Of a stretch of DNA of 64,000 bases, positions 23,660-34,678 are shown one piece after another (within the stretch, counting starts at the first letter, position 1; the number at the start of each line of letters is the position of its first letter). This stretch comes from Megaleporinus macrocephalus. Its lineage: Eukaryota > Chordata > Actinopteri > Characiformes > Anostomidae. The stretch lies in NCBI GenBank assembly GCA_021613375.1, contig CM038710.1:30679136-30743135 (forward strand), written 5' to 3'. The notes beneath the pieces were generated by a model. That model made no database searches. It was not told the DNA's origin and saw nothing but the letters and a program-made list of their open reading frames with translations. The position numbers and the translations under genes are program-made.

Positions 23660-24235
23660 CCTCAAGGCAAAAAGCATCCGGCTTATTTCAGTGTAAATTA
23701 CGTGAAATTGGGATCATTTCACTGTCAAAGGCTTTTTTGCTGCATTGACAGGCTTGAATTGCTGTTAGAGAAAAGAGAGAGCAAGAAGGAGAGATGGAGA
23801 GAAAGAGTAAGAAGTAAGCAAAAGATGAAACACTTGTTTGTGTTACAGTTGTACAGTAGCTGCTTCTGAGTCCCACAGATTTGAGTGAACATGCATCAAG
23901 GGCCTCTCTCAAAGAGCCGCCCACATCTTTAGCGTGTGCGGTGTTTCTCTCTGCGATGGGCTTTCTGAGGTAAAGGCCAGAAACACACTGCACGTGAAAG
24001 ATACCCAGCCACTGCTGGAGCAGCTTGCCAGCAGCCACTTTTACATTCATTTCTCTTTCTACAGACACTTAGCTTGGCTTGAGTCTTTGATGCCGGTCCA
24101 AGCGCTGTCAGTCAGAATTCCTGTAGCGCCTGGCCGCGATGGGGAGGGAAGCAACCTGCTGGAGTTTATGGGTTTCAGCCTCTCATACTTGCATTTCTGG
24201 AGCCAAAACAAAGCAGGTAGAAATGGGGAAACTTC
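23660..24235. promoter_or_regulatory. candidate conserved non-coding element (weak)
   Basis: Complex single-copy sequence with an internal purine-rich run (23,765-23,820). Overlapping frames on both strands (126 and 106 codons) carry no recognisable domain. Possible constrained block, low confidence. Confidence 0.25.
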
Positions 24236-24265
24236 ATTTACAGACTTGAGCTGAGCTGAATTAAT

Positions 24266-24560
24266 TTAAAGGTCCAATACCATGGAGTTTGCTGAAGCAA
24301 AACTTTGGATTATACCTTTCACTCCTCAGTCCATAAAGTTCTTATATGTAAAACAAGGTTCAGGAACAGCACGTTTTGAGTTCACTGTTAAGTCATTAAG
24401 TACAGCTCATTCAACCTTTAACCGGATATTGCTGTGCTAATCAGAACAGAGATCCAGGACTCCAAGGTACACACCATTTTCTGAAAGACACAGTAACAAA
24501 AATCAGCTTGTTTGATTACTAGAGATAAACTGAGGTTATAAAATATGTGTGTAAAGTTCG
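24266..24560 (+). mobile_element. MITE-like repeat, TTAAAGG family, left end
   Basis: Begins TTAAAGGTCCAATACCATGG. The same type of terminus is seen at 44,281 (TTAAAGTCCATGTTGTG), and in reverse complement near 27,720-27,740. The 3' boundary is approximate. Confidence 0.45.
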
Positions 24561-25377
24561 TTGTTCACTGTTTTTTATTAACTTTAGGACCTTCTAAGTC
24601 TTAAGAGAATAATTGATGTTTTCTGTGAACTAAAAACCTCCATGTCTCTGTTTTTAATTTATTTTAATAGAAGTTTTAGCTTTGCAAGTATAACTCTACT
24701 ACTTTTGTTTCACTAAGTTCTGATTGTTCAATCTAGAATCTAGAATGGTCAAAATATGTTCATGAAAATTGTTAGCTTAGTACTAAAAAACTGCTAGAAT
24801 CTCATAGGGATGCTCACGTTATTGTAGATGTGTTTTTATTTGTGTTTTGAACTAGCTTTAATAGTCAAGGTCTGCTACTGCTATACTGACAGATGTGGAA
24901 ATTGCTGAACTTGCCAGCTGCATTTTACAGGGGAAATCAGCACTTGAATACTTTTTCCTTTTTTTAAACTCCTACTCAAGTAGTTCCTTGTTAGGTTATT
25001 TTTACTTTACTTTGTTTCATTTTATTGAGGTAAGCAAAGCTAGCATAGCAAAGCTTTAGAAGCTGCAGGTCGAGGCAGTCTCTGACTGAGGCAGTCTCTG
25101 ACTGAGGCTTTATGTAAAGTGGGCATGAGCTGAAACAGTCCCATCCTATCTCAATGCGGGTTTTTAGAATTTTAGAGTGTAGCTGGAGATCTCACTATAA
25201 CAGCCTAAACTAAAAGGAGAGAACTAGAAGGTAACATGGACATGAGAGCACTCTGAGACCCCCACTCCACCGTCAACAAACCTGTGTGATCGTGTAAAGT
25301 GGTGGAACAATAGCACCAACATCTCAGTTTACCATAAACCTCTGTGTCCAAGAAACCCAAGATCTCCTGCCTTTATC
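24561..25377. other. no gene; ordinary sequence
   Basis: A 16-bp tandem duplication (GAGGCAGTCTCTGACT twice) lies near 25,074-25,105. Nothing else. Confidence 0.5.
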
Positions 25378-25775
25378 TAAAAGGGAAGCTTAATTACCAA
25401 AAGCTAAACTAAACAAGTATGTTTTCAGTCTAGACTTAAAAATTGAGACTGTGTCAGAGTCCCGAACATTAACTGGTTGATTATTCCACAATTTGGGGGC
25501 TTTGTAGGAAAAAGCTCTTCCCCCCATTGAAGTCTTCTAATTTTTGGAACTATTAGAAAACCAGCATTCTGTGATCTGAGTAAGCGTGGCAGTTCATAAT
25601 AGGAAATAAGATCTTGCACTCTGGTGCGAGACCGTGCAGGGCTTTTTACGTCAGTAAAAGAATTTTATAGTCAATACGGAATTTGACAGGAAGCCAGTGT
25701 AGCGCCGATAAAACTAGACTGATGTGATCGAATTTCCTGCTTTTAGTTAGTACTCTAGCATTTACACAATTTGAG
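25378..25775. repeat. probable high-copy teleost dispersed repeat
   Basis: The string GTCTAGACTTAAAAATTGAG (about 25,429), then GTGCAGGGCTTTTTACGTCA and GACAGGAAGCCAGTGTAGCG (about 25,686), matches a repeat I recall from many teleost genomes. Its class is uncertain to me. No usable open frame. Confidence 0.5.
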
Positions 25776-26069
25776 ATTAAACAGTAAATGCTCCATTGTG
25801 TATGTCTAATGGCTTGTAGTCAACATGCACCCTTTGTGGGTAATACAGTATGTAGAAAGAAATTGTGGGTAATGTGGGTAAACTGCTCTTAGTATGCAGA
25901 ACTTTGCCTTGACAAGACTAATAATGTTAGAGTTCTTTTTTTTAGCATCTTCTTGCTTTTGGCAGTATATCGTTAAAACCAGATCCAGATCGATCCACTT
26001 GTCTAATTATTATAGTTATAGTATAATGTGTGAAGAAAATACTGCAGCCTATCTCTTCTTTTTCCCTCT

Positions 26070-26072
<3 letters not shown>

Positions 26073-26105
<33 letters not shown>
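26073..26105. repeat. CT microsatellite
   Basis: A perfect (CT)n run of about 33 bp. Confidence 0.93.
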
Positions 26106-26110
<5 letters not shown>

Positions 26111-26179
26111 CCTCTTCCGCTCACTCTGACACTTTGAGCTTTTATTGTTTACCTATCAGTCTCAGTGAGCTCCCCGCTC

Positions 26180-26720
26180 TGTCCAAAACTTTCAAGTGAA
26201 ATCATAAAAGAGGCAGCACACAACTCCGGCTTGCCTCGCACAGCTCCATGTACCTTTTTGCTTGCCTTTGTCAGTGTGTCTGATCCTTCAGATCCATAAT
26301 TGGAAATTTCCACTCCTGAGCTGTCAGTCAGCCTCCTGGTGTAGCATGTTCTTTTAAAGACTGCTGGAGCAAATGGAGCATTGTCTCATGGCCAAGAGTG
26401 TATTTAGGTCCTGGGCTTTATCTAAATTGAATATCTGCCTTGTTTTTTTTTTTCCTTATATCAAGTGAGAGTGACACATTGAACATTTGTGTGTGTATGT
26501 GCGTGTGCTCATGCATATGTGTGTCTGTGTGTATGTTTTAATGACTCGCAGCTCCCGTCTTTGAAAAAGTGACAGATAACAAAAAGCAGCGAAATATGAT
26601 TCGGGTGAGCACTTGACAATCCTCGGCAGGAATATTCTGCCCGACAGTGCGTTAATAAAGGAAACAGCATGCGGCAGTGATTAAAGTGGTTGAAATTTCA
26701 GTCCAGCCTCCACTCTCTTC
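26180..26720. promoter_or_regulatory. candidate conserved non-coding elements (two blocks)
   Basis: Block one (26,180-26,450) includes GATCCATAATTGGAAATTTCC near 26,291 and CTTTATCTAAATTGAATATC near 26,415. Block two (26,560-26,720) includes GACAGTGCGTTAATAAAGG near 26,643. A GT-rich low-complexity patch (26,490-26,540) separates them. Regulatory role inferred from texture only. Confidence 0.4.
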
Positions 26721-27085
26721 ACAATGCACCTCTTGCTGAGCGCTCGTTGCGGGGGGTGACTGCTCACACAGAACGTGTAATACCCAGCGCTGTCAACACT
26801 GATGTGGCTAGGAACAACAGGCCCTTTACCTTGTTTCCAATCGTCTTTAAACCGCAAACCGATTTGCTGCTGAGTAACACTCGTAATCTGTTGCCACATA
26901 TCGTCATCGTCATACCAAAACCATGTCATTTCTTTTCTCTTTTTTTAAGGGCACATATCATAAATACATTTGTAGTAAATGGTTTAATGTAGTTTGTAAA
27001 TGTATGTTTTCTTCCCATACAGTCCATGCAATCTGTATATGGAAAGTAAACTAATTTTTTATTTTTTTTTGTGATGTGTAAAACC
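26721..27085. other. no gene; ordinary sequence
   Basis: Open frames on both strands of 80-100 codons overlap here and are unrecognised. Confidence 0.45.
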
Positions 27086-27740
27086 AGCATCCACCTGTGC
27101 TGCCTACAGCAGTCTAGCCCCACCCATTCATGCTGAAATTAACCACAGTATTTTTTATGTCACCTACGCATTTCAAGTCACATGTGGAACATTTGGTTGT
27201 GAACCGAAGAGTTGTTAAACGTTGTTTTGGCAGTGCTAGTGTAGTGTTGCTGTTAAGCCATTGTTTTATTTTAAGCTTTAAGAAGTTCTGGGACTACATG
27301 CTGTCACCACAGTTGAGCGATGCTAAATCAGTTGCTCTAAAAAGCACAGTGATTGGCTTGGGTGAAAAAAGCCCATTAAGTATTATTATTATTATATAAG
27401 TAGATTATTATTATATATTATTTATTTATTTATTCATTTATTCACTCAAAATACAAATATTTTAAATAAAAATAACTTATTCTGGTCCATTTATTATAAC
27501 ACCTACTACATACATCTAATAATGTCACAACGCCAACGGCTCTGCCAATAAACATGATACAGACGTCAACATAACCAAATTGATTTAATCTCACGTAATG
27601 AAGAAACTTCTCTGCCATTTCCATAAAACAGCAGCGGCATGACTGCATAACCTTGTATAAAAATGGGCATATGAAAAAGAATTTAAAAATATTATAAGTG
27701 GACTTTAGCTACAAAAAAGATGCATGATATGGAGCCTTTA
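27086..27740 (-). mobile_element. MITE-like repeat, TTAAAGG family
   Basis: Contains CTACAGCAGTCTAGCCCCACCCATTCATGCTG (27,103-27,134, shared with 22,003 and 44,419). It ends near CATGATATGGAGCCTTTAAG, the reverse complement of the TTAAAGG terminus at 24,266. Interrupted by an AT-rich TTATTA/TTTATT tract (27,381-27,445), which may be a later expansion. Confidence 0.45.
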
Positions 27741-28059
27741 AGACAAATGTAAAAAAAAAAAAAACAGCTATTTTTTTTACATTGTTTGAACATTTTATGA
27801 TTAGTTTCAAATGTATTGTTATATTGGCAGAAGTTAAGAATAACAAAGTTAGGAATGTTTTTCTGCATCTCCTATAACGTCCCTCCTTCAGGAGCCTCTT
27901 TTTTAAGGTTGTTACTGACGGTACAGATTCCCCATTGACATTAGAGATGTGTCCTGAACAGCAGGGTGTTAGTCAAGCACATTTCAGTTTGCTAGAAATT
28001 TCTGAATTTTGTATAATAAACTGCTTTCCAAAGCAAGAGTTATTATTGGCTCATACGAC
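27741..28059. other. no gene; AT-rich
   Basis: A 14-base A run near 27,751. Nothing else. Confidence 0.5.
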
Positions 28060-28345
28060 CATTAAACACCTGTTTAAGGTGCTGCCGTATGTAGACGGCT
28101 ACAGGAAGACTTAGGCTGACTGAATAAAGCACAGTGAAGTCCCATTTGTCAAATCTGAATTGAAAAGCGCTCTCAGAGTATTTCAAAATAATATTCTCAT
28201 GCAGCGTGCCGCTGCCTTTTTGTTCTTGAGGGAAGATATAAAAGTAAAAGTGCTCATTGAGTTATGCCTTTCCTTTAACCTTGTCCTTTTATAATGGAAT
28301 TTTTAAGAGGAAATTACACTTTGGGAAAGAACAGCCAAGACAGAA
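28060..28345. promoter_or_regulatory. candidate conserved non-coding element
   Basis: Complex sequence with a CCGTATGTAGACGG inverted repeat near 28,085, and ATTTCAAAATAATATTCTC then TTATAATGGAATTTTTAAG near 28,290. Texture-based inference. Confidence 0.33.
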
Positions 28346-29227
28346 GAACAATGTTGGCTCCAGATATAGTGGGGGTGTTGTCATTACTTTCTGTGCCGAT
28401 AACCCGCAAGGGTCATAGGCTTCCGTGTGTTTTTCTGGTGGGCTGTATATACTTACCAAGCTTATGAATAATTCTGTACTCCCTGCTACTGCATGTTACT
28501 CATTTTGTGATCTGATAGTTATAGTTATATGATAAAATGCAACCCAATCTGTGACATTAGTCACTATAACACGACTTTAAGTATTCTCTTTCATCTAGTA
28601 AAGGTGTACTTAATTTAAAAAAACAAACGAGAAGGGCTTATTGTGAAAATACACCCAGAGGTCACCTATAAAGAGAAAGGGGTTAGACATTTAAAGATTC
28701 CTTTGTTATCAAAATTAATCTTGAGGTTAAAATCTGACTACATGTGGACAGTTTTGTAAAAATAAACAGTTTAAACAATATTGAAAAATTTGAAACAAAT
28801 AATCAGACGGTATACTGGTACTCATTTGCCATCTTTTATTGAAATTGATCAGTGATCATAGTCATGAGTGCATTCTGTTAGGACTAACCTGTTTTTGAAA
28901 GATGCAGCAATGCAAAGTAGATCAATGCACTGTTTGATATTGTCAATTCGTCAAAACTGTCACTGTGTTTGTAATGTGCACTTTTCACTGCACACTGTTT
29001 ACTATATAGTCAACTGATTAGGAAGCTATGGAATGATGGAAAGCTTCACTGTTAACAGTTCAAACATTGTTACAAAATGACACACTGTGTAGGGCACGGG
29101 TTCTTGAATGAAGAATCAACAGGTTGTTTGCAAATATTGTCATGGCACTATGTTGCTATGGCGTGAACTGCAGATGGAGGGCATGAAGTGATTTTGCACA
29201 TAGGGAGCGCTGTCACAAGCTTTCAGA
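28346..29227. other. no gene; ordinary AT-rich sequence
   Basis: I see no element in this stretch. Confidence 0.45.
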
Positions 29228-29320
29228 ATGCCCATGGCTTGTGCTGTTTACTGTGGCTCAAAATCAGTTTAACGGCAAAACGACAAAGAGCTTTTATCGA
29301 GTACCAAAAGTTGGTTGAGG
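29228..29320 (+). pseudogene. possible THAP-domain relic
   Basis: From an ATG at 29,228 the plus strand reads MPMACAVYCGSKSV. A one-base shift later it reads KTTKSFYRVPKVG, ending in TGA. CAVYC followed by a SFYRVPK-like block is the pattern of the N-terminal half of a THAP zinc finger (C-x2-4-C, then F-x-R-x-P). That domain occurs in P-element-like transposases and in host THAP proteins. The second C-x2-H pair, the frame and any downstream catalytic domain are missing. It could be chance, since the match covers only about 30 residues. Confidence 0.35.
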
Positions 29321-29690
29321 GATGAGGCTTCCTGTTTATCACCTTCTCATTTGAATATGATAGTGTTTCTTATAACTGTTGTTTTAAATTAAACGCCTGT
29401 ACACAGCACCCACAGATCAGCTGTGCAAAATACAATGCTCACTCCTCCTGACAGCATTAAGCTGAGGTGAGCTTTTTATTTGCCAGGTTTTGCCGTTTCA
29501 CCTTTTTAAGTAGAAGGGTGTCTAGAGGAGAAGATAGTTCTTGAGTAGAAGGGCGTCTGGAGGAGAAGGTAGTCCTTGAGTAGAAGTATGTCTGCAGGAG
29601 AAGGTAGTTCCTGAGTAGAAGGATGTCTAGAGGAGAAGGTAGTTTTTGAGTCGAAGAGTGTCTGGAGGAGAAGATAGTTTTTGAGTAGAA

Positions 29691-29891
29691 TGACGTCTGG
29701 AGGAGGTAGTTTTTGAGTAGAATGACGTCTGGAGGAGAAGGTAGTTGTTGAGTAGAATGACGTCTGGAGGAGGTAGTTTTTGAGTAGAATGACGTCTGGA
29801 GGAGAAGGTAGTTGTTGAGTAGAATGACGTCTGGAGGAGGTAGTTTTTGAGTAGAATGACGTCTTGAGGAGAAGGTAGTTGTTGAGTAGAA
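29691..29891. repeat. 67-bp dimeric sub-array at the left end
   Basis: In this part 32-bp units (lacking AAG) alternate with 35-bp units, giving a 67-bp period repeated three times (29,691, 29,758, 29,825). Each unit carries TGACGTCT instead of GGTGTCT, a CRE-like word. Nine copies lie at 29,691, 29,723, 29,758, 29,790, 29,825, 29,857, 29,892, 29,927 and 29,997. Confidence 0.85.
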
Positions 29892-30443
29892 TGACGTCTG
29901 GAGAAGAAGGTAGTTTTTGAGTAGAATGACGTCTGTAGGAGAAAGTAGTTCTTGACCAGAAGGGTGTCTGGAGGAGAAGGTAGTTTTTGAGTAGAATGAC
30001 GTCTGGAGGAGAAGGTAGTTTTTGAGTAGAAGGGTGTCTGGAGGAGAAGGTAGTTTTTGAACAGAAGGGTGTCTGGAGGAGAAGGTAGTTTTTGAGTAGA
30101 AGGGTGTCTGGAGGAGAAGGTAGTTTTTGAACAGAAGGGTGTCTGGAGGAGAAGGTAGTTTTTAAGTAGAAGGATGTCTGGAGGAGAAGGTCGTTTTTGA
30201 GTAGAAGGGCGTCTGGAGGAGAAGGTAGTTTTTGAGTAGAAGGATGTCTGGAGGAGAAGGTAGTTTTTGAACAGAAGGGCATCTGATGGAGAAGGTAGTT
30301 TTTAAGTAGAAGGATACCTGGTGGAGATGGTAGTTTTTGAGTAGAAGGATGTCTATAGGAGAAGATAGTTTTTGAGCAGAAGGGCATCTTGAGGAGAAGG
30401 TTGTTTTTTAAGTAGAAGGGCGTCTTGAGGAGAAGGTTGTTTT

Positions 30444-33416
30444 TTAAGTAGAAGGGTGTCTGGAGGAGAAGGTAGTTTTTGAACAGAAGGGTGTCTGGAG
30501 GAGAAGGTAGTTTTTGAACAGAAGGGTGTCTGGAGGAGAAGGTAGTTTTTGAACAGAAGGGTGTCTGGAGGAGAAGGTAGTTTTTGAACAGAAGGGTGTC
30601 TGGAGGAGAAGGTAGTTTTTGAACAGAAGGGTGTCTGGAGGAGAAGGCAGTTTTTGAGCAGAAGGGTGTCTGGAGGAGAAGGTAATTTTTGAGCAGAAGG
30701 ATGTCTGGAGGAGAAGGTCATTTTTGAGTAGAAGGGTGTCTGGAGGAGAAGGTAGTTTTTGAACAGAAGGGTGTCTGGAGGAGAAGGTAGTTTTTGAACA
30801 GAAGGGTGTCTGGAGGAGAAGGTAGTTTTTGAACAGAAGGGTGTCTGGAGGAGAAGGTAGTTTTTGAACAGAAGGGTGTCTGGAGGAGAAGGTAGTTTTT
30901 GAACAGAAGGGTGTCTGGAGGAGAAGGTAGTTTTTGAACAGAAGGGTGTCTGGAGGAGAAGGTAGTTTTTGAACAGAAGGGTGTCTGGAGGAGAAGGTAG
31001 TTTTTGAACAGAAGGGTGTCTGGAGGAGAAGGTAGTTTTTGAGTAGAAGGGTGTCTGGAGGAGAAGGTAGTTTTTGAACAGAAGGGTGTCTGGAGGAGAA
31101 GGTAGTTTTTGAACAGAAGGGTGTCTGGAGGAGAAGGTAGTTTTTGAGTAGAAGGGTGTCTGGAGGAGAAGGTAGTTTTTGAACAGAAGGGTGTCTGGAG
31201 GAGAAGGTAGTTTTTGAGTAGAAGGGTGTCTGGAGGAGAAGGTAGTTTTTGAACAGAAGGGTGTCTGGAGGAGAAGGTAGTTTTTGAACAGAAGGGTGTC
31301 TGGAGGAGAAGGTAGTTTTTGAACAGAAGGGTTTCTGGAGGAGAAGGTAGTTTTTAAGTAGAAGGGTGTCTGGAGGAGAAGGTAGTTTTTGAACAGAAGG
31401 GTGTCTGGAGGAGAAGGTAATTTTTGAGTAGAACGGTGTCTGGAGGAGAAGGTAGTTTTTGAACAGAAGGATGTCTGGAGGAGAAGGTAGTTTTTGAACA
31501 GAAGGGTGTCTGGAGGAGAAGGTAATTTTTGAACAGAAGGGTGTCTGGAGGAGAAGGTAGTTTTTGAACAGAAGGGTGTCTGGAGGAGAAGGTAGTTTTT
31601 GAGTAGAAGGGTGTCTGGAGGAGAAGGTAGTTTTTGAGTAGAAGGGTGTCTGGAGGAGAAGGTAGTTTTTGAACAGAAGGGTGTCTGGAGGAGAAGGTAG
31701 TTTTTGAACAGAAGGGTGTCTGGAGGAGAAGGTAGTTTTTGAACAGAAGGGTGTCTGCAGGAGAAGGTAGTTTTTGAGTAGAAGGGTGTCTGGAGGAGAA
31801 GGTAGTTTTTGAGTAGAAGGGTGTCTGGAGGAGAAGGTAGTTTTTGAGTAGAAGGGTGTCTGGAGGAGAAGGTAGTTTTTGAGTAGAAGGGTGTCTGGAG
31901 GAGAAGGTAGTTTTTGAGTAGAAGGGTGTCTGGAGGAGAAGGTAGTTTTTGAGTAGAAGGGTGTCTGGAGGAGAAGGTAGTTTTTGAGTAGAAGGGTGTC
32001 TGGAGGAGAAGGTAGTTTTTGAACAGAAGGATGTCTGGAGGAGAAGGTAGTTTTGAACAGAAGGATGTCTGGAGGAGAAGGTAGTTTTTGAACAGAAGGG
32101 TGTCTGGAGGAGAAGGTAGTTTTTGAACAGAAGGGTGTCTGGAGGAGAAGGTAGTTTTTGAACAGAAGGGTGTCTGGAGGAGAAGGTAGTTTTTGAACAG
32201 AAGGGTGTCTGGAGGAGAAGGTAGTTTTTGAACAGAAGGGTGTCTGGAGGAGAAGGTAGTTTTTGAACAGAAGGGTGTCTGGAGGAGAAGGTAGTTTTTG
32301 AACAGAAGGGTGTCTGGAGGAGAAGGTAGTTTTTGAGTAGAAGGGTGTCTGGAGGAGAAGGTAGTTTTTGAGTAGAAGGGTGTCTGGAGGAGAAGGTAGT
32401 TTTTGAACAGAAGGGTGTCTGGAGGAGAAGGTAGTTTTTGAATAGAAGGGTGTCTGGAGGAGAAGGTTGTTTTTTAAGTAGAAGGGCGTCTTGAGGAGAA
32501 GGTTGTTTTTTAAGTAGAAGGGTGTCTGGAGGAGAAGGTAGTTTTTGAACAGAAGGGTGTCTGGAGGAGAAGGTAGTTTTTGAACCGAAGGGTGTCTGGA
32601 GGAGAAGGAAGTTTTTGAACAGAAGGGTGTCTGGAGGAGAAGGTAGTTTTTGAACAGAAGGGTGTCTGGAGGAGAAGGTAGTTTTGAACAGAAGGGTGTC
32701 TGGAGGAGAAGGTAGTTTTTGAACAGAAGGGTGTCTGGAGGAGAAGGTAGTTTTTGAACAGAAGGGTGTCTGGAGGAGAAGGTAGTTTTTGAACAGAAGG
32801 GTGTCTGGAGGAGAAGGTAGTTTTTGAACAGAAGGGTGTCTGCAGGAGAAGGTAGTTTTTGAGTAGAAGGGTGTCTGGAGGAGAAGGTAATTTTTGAGCA
32901 GAAGGATGTCTGGAGGAGAACGTGATTTTTGAGTAGAAGGGTGTCTGGAGGAGAAGGTAGTTTTTGAACAGAAGGGTGTCTGGAGGAGAAGGTAGTTTTT
33001 GAACAGAAGGGTGTCTGGAGGAGAAGGTAGTTTTTGAGTAGAAGGGTGTCTGGAGGAGAAGGTAGTTTTTGAACAGAAGGATGTCTGGAGGAGAAGGTAG
33101 TTTTTGAACAGAAGTGTGTCTGGAGGAGAAGGTAGTTTTTAAACAGAAGGGTGTCTGGAGGAGAAGGTAGTTTTTGAACAGAAGGGTGTCTGGAGGAGAA
33201 GGTAGTTTTTGAACAGAAGGGTGTCTGGAGGAGAAGGTAGTTTTTGAACAGAAGGGTGTCTGGAGGAGAAGGTAGTTTTTGAACAGAAGGGTGTCTGGAG
33301 GAGAAGGTAGTTTTTGAACAGAAGGGTGTCTGGAGGAGAAGGCAGTTTTTGAGCAGAAGGGTGTCTGGAGGAGAAGGTAGTTTTTGAGCAGAAGGATGTC
33401 TGGAGGAGAAGGTCAT
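30444..33416 (-). other. 990-codon open frame inside the minisatellite (probably non-coding)
   Basis: Same cyclic peptide as the larger frame. Its ATG overlaps the stop of that frame (ATGA, 33,416-33,413), because the TCAT unit variant supplies both. It ends at TAA (30,446-30,444), created by a TTTTTTAAG unit variant. A further 293-codon frame covers 29,506-30,387. These follow from a stop-free repeat and are not separate genes. Confidence 0.1.
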
Positions 33417-34678
33417 TTTTGAGTAGAAGGGTTTCTGGAGGAGAAGGTAGTTTTTGAACAGAAGGGTGTCTGGAGGAGAAGGTAGTTTTGAACAGAAGGG
33501 TGTCTGGAGGAGAAGGTAGTTTTTGAACAGAAGGGTGTCTGGAGGAGAAGGTAGTTTTTGAACAGAAGGGTGTCTGGAGGAGAAGGTAGTTTTTGAACAG
33601 AAGGGTGTCTGGAGGAGAAGGTAGTTTTTGAACAGAAGGGTGTCTGGAGGAGAAGGTAGTTTTTGAGTAGAAGGGTGTCTGGAGGAGAAGGTAGTTTTTG
33701 AACAGAAGGGTTTCTGGAGGAGAAGGTAGTTTTTAAGTAGAAGGGTGTCTGGAGGAGAAGGTAGTTTTTGAACAGAAGGGTGTCTGGAGGAGAAGGTAGT
33801 TTTTGAACAGAAGGGTGTCTGGAGGAGAAGGTAATTTTTGAGTAGAACGGTGTCTGGAGGAGAAGGTAATTTTTGAACAGAAGGGTGTCTGGAGGAGAAG
33901 GTAGTTTTTGAACAGAAGGTTGTCTGGAGGAGAAGGTAGTTTTTGAACAGAAGGGTGTCTGGAGGAGAAGGTAGTTTTTGAACAGAAGGTTGTCTGGAGG
34001 AGAAGGTAGTTTTTGAACAGAAGGGTGTGTGGAGGAGAAGGTAGTTTTTGAACAGTAGGGTGTCTGGAGGAGAAGGTAGTTTTTGAACAGAAGGGTGTCT
34101 GGAGGAGAAGGTAGTTTTTGAACAGAAGGGTGTCTGGAGGAGAAGGTAGTTTTTGAACAGAAGGGTGTCTGGAGGAGAAGGTGGTTTTTGAGTAGAAGGG
34201 TGTCTGGAGGAGAAGGTAGTTTTTGAGTAGAAGGGTGTCTGGAGGAGAAGGTAGTTTTTGAACAGAAGGGTGTCTGGAGGAGAAGGTAGTTTTTGAGTAG
34301 AAGGGTGTCTGGAGGAGAAGGTAGTTTTTGAACAGAAGGGTGTCTGGGGGAGAAGGTAGTTTTTGAACAGAAGGGTGTCTGGAGGAGAAGGTAGTTTTTG
34401 AGTAGAAGGGTGTCTGGAGGAGAAGGTAGTTTTTGAGTAGAATGGTGTCTGGAGGAGAAGGTAGTTTTTGAACAGAAGGGTGTCTGGAGGAGAAGGTAGT
34501 TTTTGAGTAGAAGGGTGTCTGGAGGAGAAGGTAGTTTTTGAGTAGAAGGGTGTCTGGAGGAGAAGGTAGTTTTTGAACAGAAGGGTGTCTGGAGGAGAAG
34601 GTAGTTTTTGAACAGAAGGGTGTCTGGAGGAGAAGGTAGTTTTTGAACAGAAGGGTGTCTGGAGGAGAAGGTAGTTTT
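32441..34678. repeat. higher-order block, copy 1
   Basis: About 64 units with a distinctive variant order: GAATAG, then the TTGTTTTTTAAG pair, AACCGAAG, CGTGATTTTT, GAAGTGTG, TCATTTTT, GGTTTCTGG, GAACGG and GAATGG. The same order recurs at an offset of 2,485-2,487 bp (71 units). Confidence 0.85.
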
